Shown here piece by piece: positions 59,796-64,000 of a stretch of DNA of 64,000 bases (the stretch's first letter is position 1; each line of letters starts with the position of its first letter). Below the pieces are notes generated by a model. That model saw only the letters and a program-made list of their open reading frames with translations. It did no database searches and was not told where the DNA came from. This stretch comes from JALYYC01 sp963795805. Its GTDB lineage: Bacteria > Chloroflexota > Dormibacteria > CF-121. The position numbers were made by a program, and so were the translations under genes. The stretch spans positions 1,240,001-1,304,000 of the forward strand of contig CAWCIV010000004.1 in assembly GCA_963795805.1 (NCBI GenBank). Direction: 5' to 3'.

Positions 59796-60715
59796 GGCCT
59801 TCCGCCGCCGGCCTCTGCCAAGCGCTCATCGAGTTGCCGAGCGGCGCCAGGCGACCGCGCCGCCCGGGTCGCGAGCACGAGCCCAGCGAGGATCAGGATG
59901 AAGCCGATCGCGGCGCCGAGCGTGAATGGCTCACGAAGCAAAATGACGCCCAGGGCGAGCGCCACCGCCGGATTGATGTAAGTGATCATGGTCGCGCGGA
60001 CCGAGCCAGTTTCCGCGATCAACGCGAAGAATACGAGGAAGGCAACCGCGGTGCAGACGACGCCGAGGATGGCGACGGATCCCAGTACCTGGATGGATGG
60101 TATGTGGTTCGGGAGCTGGGTCAGGGCGAGCGGCGCATAGACGACGGCCGGCAACGTCAGGGAAATGGCCACCACGCCGATGCCGGGAACGCCCGAGAGA
60201 CGCCGGGCGATGATCAGCGGTCCCACCGCGTACCCGATCGCCACCAGCGCAACCTCGCCGACGGCGGTCAGATCGCTCCCCGAGACATTGAGCCCAACCA
60301 GCGCGGCGACGCCGATGAAGCCGACAACCAGTCCCGCGATTCGGCGAGCGTCGAAGCGATCGCTGGCGCCGGTCAGCCAGCCCAGTAGGACGCCGACGAA
60401 GGGTACCGCCGCGATCAACAAGCCCGTCAGCGAGCTGGTCAGGTGGCGCTCGGCGTCGGAGAGCAGGACCCAGGGGAGCGCGACCTCGGCGACCGTGTAG
60501 GCGAGAATCGCCCGCCACCGCGGCAGCAGTGGGGCGAGACCGTTTCGAGCCGCCGCCAGCGGGAGGAGCAGCAGCGCTCCAAGCGCGGTACGGAAGAAGA
60601 CCAGCGTGACTGGGCTGAGCTCGCCGACCGCGACTTTGATCAGAAGATATGGAATGCCCCAGATCAAACCCATCGCCGCAAAGAGGAACCAGCCGCGCCG
60701 CGTCATCGCCTCCAT
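59792..60715 (-). CDS. EamA/DMT-family transporter (second)
   Basis: The 307-residue protein has ten helices in two EamA repeats: LFAAMGLIWGIPYLLIKVAVGELSP and TMITYINPAVALALGVILLREPF. It is typical of the 10-TM metabolite exporters. It is distant from the EamA gene at 33.3 kb, so the two are independent members. It is divergent from the histidine kinase gene. Confidence 0.92.
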   Translation of the reverse strand: MEAMTRRGWFLFAAMGLIWGIPYLLIKVAVGELSPVTLVFFRTALGALLLLPLAAARNGLAPLLPRWRAILAYTVAEVALPWVLLSDAERHLTSSLTGLLIAAVPFVGVLLGWLTGASDRFDARRIAGLVVGFIGVAALVGLNVSGSDLTAVGEVALVAIGYAVGPLIIARRLSGVPGIGVVAISLTLPAVVYAPLALTQLPNHIPSIQVLGSVAILGVVCTAVAFLVFFALIAETGSVRATMITYINPAVALALGVILLREPFTLGAAIGFILILAGLVLATRAARSPGAARQLDERLAEAGGGRP

Positions 60716-60818
60716 GCTATGCGGCAGACCCAGATCAATCCGGGCTCAAATTGCAAGTAGCGGCCGTCGGACGTCGCCCCGAGGTGGTTCGCCTAGACTT
60801 GCGTCCTTGACAGGAGAG

Positions 60819-61565
60819 ATGCGAAAGGGGCGGCAGGATCGACGAGCGCCGGGTTCGAAGGTGCGCTCAGCGGATGACCTGACCTTTGTGAAGCTGATCT
60901 CCCACGAGCTTCGCGGGCCGACCACGGTGCTTCGCGGGCACTTGAGCATGTGGTTGGAGGGGGATGGCGTGGCATTCCCGCCCGAGCTCGTGCCGGCGCT
61001 GCGCAGCTGTTACGGCAGCGTGCTTCAGCTCAACAACCTCATCAACCAGATGATCCTCGCCGTCCGAATCCACGATGGCGTCCTTACGCCGGCTTGGCGT
61101 CCTGTTGATTTCAGTAAGTGGCTCCGAACCTTTGCGCACGATAGCTCGATGGTGGTTGCGTCCACCGGCCATGGGTTCCAATTGGAGCTCTCCCGGACGC
61201 GCCTCACCGGTCGAGGCGATCCGATGCTGCTCGCGACTGCCCTCTTCAATCTGGTCGACAACGCCCAAAAGTTCTCACCCCAGAACTCGATCATTCGGGT
61301 GGCTGCTCGGTCGGAAGGCGACGCGGTGGCGATCGATGTGATCGACCAGGGTCATGGATTTCCGGATGGATTCAAGCTCGAACCCTTTGCCCGGATTGAC
61401 CGTGAACTCGGGTTCGAGCGTCCCGGGGTCGGCGTCGGGCTCTTCATCGCGCAAGGTGTCGCCCGCGCGCACGGCGGTAACCTAAGCTTTGTCTCGACAG
61501 CAACGGGCAGTACGGTTCGGCTGACGCTGCCCAGCCATGTGGAGGAATCGCCATCGAGACCCTAA
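60819..61565 (+). CDS. Soluble sensor histidine kinase, core only
   Basis: I choose ATG 60819 (GGAG just upstream; TAGACT at 60794-60799 as -10), giving 248 residues; the frame is open further upstream, antisense to EamA. The H box is KLISHELRGPTTVLRGHLSM. The ATPase domain shows NLVDNAQKFSP (N box), DQGHGFPDGF (G1) and GVGVGLFIAQGVARAHGG (G2). There is no membrane or sensor domain, so the input is likely the MEDS protein coded next door. No response regulator is adjacent. Confidence 0.85.
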   Translation: MRKGRQDRRAPGSKVRSADDLTFVKLISHELRGPTTVLRGHLSMWLEGDGVAFPPELVPALRSCYGSVLQLNNLINQMILAVRIHDGVLTPAWRPVDFSKWLRTFAHDSSMVVASTGHGFQLELSRTRLTGRGDPMLLATALFNLVDNAQKFSPQNSIIRVAARSEGDAVAIDVIDQGHGFPDGFKLEPFARIDRELGFERPGVGVGLFIAQGVARAHGGNLSFVSTATGSTVRLTLPSHVEESPSRP

Positions 61566-61573
61566 ATTCGGAT

Positions 61574-62170
61574 GTGTCGCTCGGTTTCAGTCGTGACACG
61601 TTGCCGATCGGCAGCCATGTCTGCTTCTACTACTCCAACGAGGACGTGGTGCAACAGAGCCTTGCGTTCCTCCGGGTTGGCCTGGACGCGCCCGAGGATT
61701 TCTGCGTCATCTTTGCAGACCGGAGTCGGTTCGCATCGCTGACCGCCTGGTTGCAGGAAGGCTATCGCGGAGAGGTTCAGGCCGAGATCGACCGCGGTAA
61801 GCTCGCGCTTATCGGCGGGTCGCCGACCCTTGACGGCCTCGTGTCCAAGATCGGTGAGACCCTCGATGCCGCGATCAAGACCCGGGGCTACACGCGAATT
61901 CGATTCCTTGGGTTCATCGGCTGGGGACTGCCAAATTGGCCCGACGAGGACTCGCTCCTGGTATTCGAGAGCACCGTCAACGAGGTCGTCACGGCGTACC
62001 CCGCGGTGATCATCTGCACCTACGGGGTGCCGAAGCTCCCTGGGACCAGCCTGATCTACGGTGGACTGCGAAGCCATTCGCTGGCGGCGTTCGAAGGCGG
62101 GTCGTTCGAGCCCAATCCGTTCTACGTTCCGCCCGACGGTTATCGGGCGCAGCTGCCGAAGAAGAACTAG
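61574..62170 (+). CDS. Stand-alone MEDS (DcmR-type) sensory protein
   Basis: The frame from GTG 61574 gives 198 residues, all of it MEDS domain: LPIGSHVCFYYSNEDVVQQSLAFLRVGL, FCVIFADRSRFASLTAWLQEGY, RFLGFIGWGLPNWPDED, PAVIICTYGVPKLPG and NPFYVPPDGY. It parallels the C-terminal part of the 54.9-kb protein closely. The best ribosome site (GGAGGAA at 61541-61547) points to ATC 61553 rather than GTG 61574, so a rare AUC start or an error is possible. It is coded directly after the histidine kinase and probably feeds it. Confidence 0.85.
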   Translation: MSLGFSRDTLPIGSHVCFYYSNEDVVQQSLAFLRVGLDAPEDFCVIFADRSRFASLTAWLQEGYRGEVQAEIDRGKLALIGGSPTLDGLVSKIGETLDAAIKTRGYTRIRFLGFIGWGLPNWPDEDSLLVFESTVNEVVTAYPAVIICTYGVPKLPGTSLIYGGLRSHSLAAFEGGSFEPNPFYVPPDGYRAQLPKKN

Positions 62171-62203
62171 CGCTACCGCACCACGGATAGAATCGACGGG
62201 CGC

Positions 62204-62297
62204 GGAGCGGTCGCCTAGTCCGGTCGAGGGCGCGGCACTGGAAATGCCGTAACCGGGGTAACTCGGTTCGCGAGTTCGAATCTCGCCCGCTCCGCCA
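62204..62297 (+). tRNA. tRNA-Ser (GGA)
   Basis: The class II tRNA has acceptor GGAGCGG pairing with CCGCTCC, anticodon loop CTGGAAA (anticodon GGA) on stem CGGCA/TGCCG, a long variable arm, and T loop TTCGAAT. CCA is encoded at 62295-62297. It is the second serine tRNA of the window. Confidence 0.96.
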
Positions 62298-62366
62298 TTG
62301 AACCCCTGTAACGTGAACACGGAATATACTTCGAGGTCGAGGGGCCAAAAAAGAGGGAGGGATCGC

Positions 62367-64000
62367 ATGCGCGCCTTGAGGACACGTGCTTTCGTGCGCC
62401 CGTTGGTGCTGGTTTCGCTGATGGCAGGCCTGGTGGGCGGTGGGGTGCCGCTGGCGGCGTCGGCTGGAGCCGCGCCCGTCAGCAACTACAACAAAGTCGA
62501 AGTCGGAGTGGCCAGCTCCAGTGCGCGGCTCGCGACTTCCGGTTCAGCCGTTCGACAGGACCTCAAGGGTGCCCGGCAGGCGCCAAAAGCGACCCGTTCG
62601 GCGGCGACCCGAGCCGCCGGCAAGACCCCATCAGCCGCCGATTCATCGACGCGCCATTCCAGCGGCCCGCTGCTCCGCGCCTTCAACGGCGTCAGCAGCC
62701 GTGATAGCGAAGTGACCAACTTCGGCGCGAAGTTCGAGCCACCTGACCAGGGACTCTGTGCCGGGAACGGCTTCGTGCTGGAGGCCGTCAACTCCGCGTA
62801 CACGATCTATCACCAGGATGGGCGGCCGATCGCCGGTCCGTTCAACATCAATGACCTCTTCGGGCGCGGCGGTCTGCAGTTCACCAGTGATCCGCGCTGC
62901 TACTACGACAAGACGACCAATACGTGGTTCGCGATCATCCTCTTCATCGGCGACAACAGCGACACGTCAACCCTCGACATCGCCGTGAACCCGTCCGGCG
63001 ATCCCACCAACGCCAATTGGAAGCGGTACCACATCGATACGACCAACGCCGGCGGTCCCGGCTGCCCATGCTTTGGTGATCAGCCTCGCCTGGGGATCGA
63101 CCGGTTCAATCTGTACGTCACCACGGACGAGTTCTCGATCAACGGTCCAGAGTTCAACGGGACGCAGCTCTACGCGTTTGCCAAGCGGGATCTGGTGCGA
63201 GGCTCCGATGAGGTTCACTTCGTGCACTTCCAGGGAATCACCTCCGACGGGTCCCTGGTGACGGCGCCTCAGCCGGCGATCACGACCGGACGGGTCGATG
63301 CCGAGTACCTCCTCGGACAATTGGATCCCAACAACACCGGTGACAACCGGCTCGTGGTCTGGGCCCTGACGAACCAGGGCGCGGTGCAATCGGGAGGCAC
63401 GCCGACGCTCTCGAGCCTGATCATCCAGTCGGAGCCTTACGCGATTCCGCCCCAGGCCATCCAGCCGAATGGGGTGCTGCCGCTCGATTCCGGCGACGAC
63501 CGGATGCAACAAACGCAATTCATCGGCAACAGCTTGTGGGGCGAGCTGACAACGGGCGTGACGCTGCCGTCCGATTCTGCGGCGCGGGCTGGTGCGGCGT
63601 GGTTCAGGGTTCGTCCACAGGTGGCGCATGGCGTCCTGACCGCCGCGACCATGGTTCAGCAGGGCTATGTGACTCGAGCCCATCGCGACATCATCTACCC
63701 GGCGGTCCAGGCCAACGCCTCCGGCAGCGCGGCAATGGTGTTCACCATGACCGGCGCTGACCTGTATCCGAGCGCCTCGTACGCCACACTCGACCCAGGT
63801 GAGGCGGCCTTCGGTCGGCCGCAGGTCGGCCTGGCGGGCACCGGGAACTACTTCAGGAGGCCGACAGGGTTTCAATCAAACCGTTGGGGTGACTACTCGT
63901 GGGCTCAGCTCGATCCGGACGGACGCTCGGTCTGGATGGCGACCGAGTACATTCCACCGCGCGGGAGCCAGACGACCACCGGCTTCCGAAACTGGGGAAC
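62367..64000 (+). CDS. Large secreted protein, 3' end cut by window edge
   Basis: ATG 62367 is preceded by GAGGGAGG. The first ~37 residues are a signal peptide (LVLVSLMAGLVGGGVPLAASA). A Ser/Ala/Arg-rich stretch to about residue 100 is followed by a beta-rich domain: GAKFEPPDQGLCAGNGFVLEAVNSA, DPRCYYDKTTNTWFAII, GCPCFGDQPRLGIDRFNLYVTTDEF and SNRWGDYSWAQLDPDG. Those phrases suggest a sialidase- or propeller-like fold seen in some exported proteins, but I cannot name it. At least 544 residues are present and the frame is open at 64000. Confidence 0.75.
   Translation, partial: MRALRTRAFVRPLVLVSLMAGLVGGGVPLAASAGAAPVSNYNKVEVGVASSSARLATSGSAVRQDLKGARQAPKATRSAATRAAGKTPSAADSSTRHSSGPLLRAFNGVSSRDSEVTNFGAKFEPPDQGLCAGNGFVLEAVNSAYTIYHQDGRPIAGPFNINDLFGRGGLQFTSDPRCYYDKTTNTWFAIILFIGDNSDTSTLDIAVNPSGDPTNANWKRYHIDTTNAGGPGCPCFGDQPRLGIDRFNLYVTTDEFSINGPEFNGTQLYAFAKRDLVRGSDEVHFVHFQGITSDGSLVTAPQPAITTGRVDAEYLLGQLDPNNTGDNRLVVWALTNQGAVQSGGTPTLSSLIIQSEPYAIPPQAIQPNGVLPLDSGDDRMQQTQFIGNSLWGELTTGVTLPSDSAARAGAAWFRVRPQVAHGVLTAATMVQQGYVTRAHRDIIYPAVQANASGSAAMVFTMTGADLYPSASYATLDPGEAAFGRPQVGLAGTGNYFRRPTGFQSNRWGDYSWAQLDPDGRSVWMATEYIPPRGSQTTTGFRNWG

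Overview
The window is about 65-67% GC, uses many GTG and TTG starts, has tightly overlapping operons and several genes that look leaderless. Its mix of traits points to a soil-type Chloroflexota or Dormibacterota-like bacterium, or a deep actinobacterial relative: a DUF222/13E12 HNH protein, OpcA, an InhA-like FabI, a fused transaldolase/phosphoglucose isomerase, DUF5317, and paired YCII/ECF42 sigma genes. That placement is inference; there is no rRNA in the window.

Layout. 1-12.2 kb: a partial DUF222/HNH gene, then a group that resembles the accessory genes of extracellular contractile injection systems (eCIS). It holds a 1086-aa AGNAV-motif carrier protein with a broken toxin domain and a broken downstream immunity-like gene, a LuxR regulator, a membrane-anchored Ig-like protein, a secreted Big-like protein and a 1423-aa NHL-repeat/ASH protein. 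No sheath, tube or baseplate gene is visible. 12.2-19.2 kb: a pentose-phosphate operon (tal-pgi, gnd, zwf, opcA, pgl). 19.3-23.2 kb: a small paralogous protein, a class A PBP and a GH3 lipoprotein. 23.2-33.3 kb: cupin, FabI, a chimeric gene junction, the first ECF42-YCII pair, GNAT, an ion channel, tRNA-His, TadA, DUF5317, a CPBP protease, GT87, tRNA-Ser(CGA) and a CGNR regulator. 33.3-46.9 kb: EamA, an ATP-dependent DNA ligase, lipoproteins, a methyltransferase, a GH2 hydrolase, a beta-lactamase fold protein, an ECF sigma with its membrane partner, SRPBCC and an NCS1 permease. 46.9-54.7 kb: the second YCII-ECF42 pair and a coupled DUF4331-TPR-NicO-ABC run. 54.9-64 kb: an ECF sigma with a MEDS-domain anti-sigma, GT39, TMEM175, MFS, EamA, a histidine kinase with a second MEDS protein, tRNA-Ser(GGA) and a large secreted protein cut by the right edge.

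Two themes stand out. First, signalling: four ECF sigma genes, two MEDS sensors, and two YCII-sigma operons that share a promoter of the form TGTCGA-N18-(T/C)GTCGT. Second, an unusual number of short frameshifts. Single indels break gnd, tal-pgi, the eCIS Ig-like gene, a GNAT gene and a small conserved gene, which looks like sequence error. About seven more cluster within roughly 350 bases of the toxin domain, which may be decay or local error.
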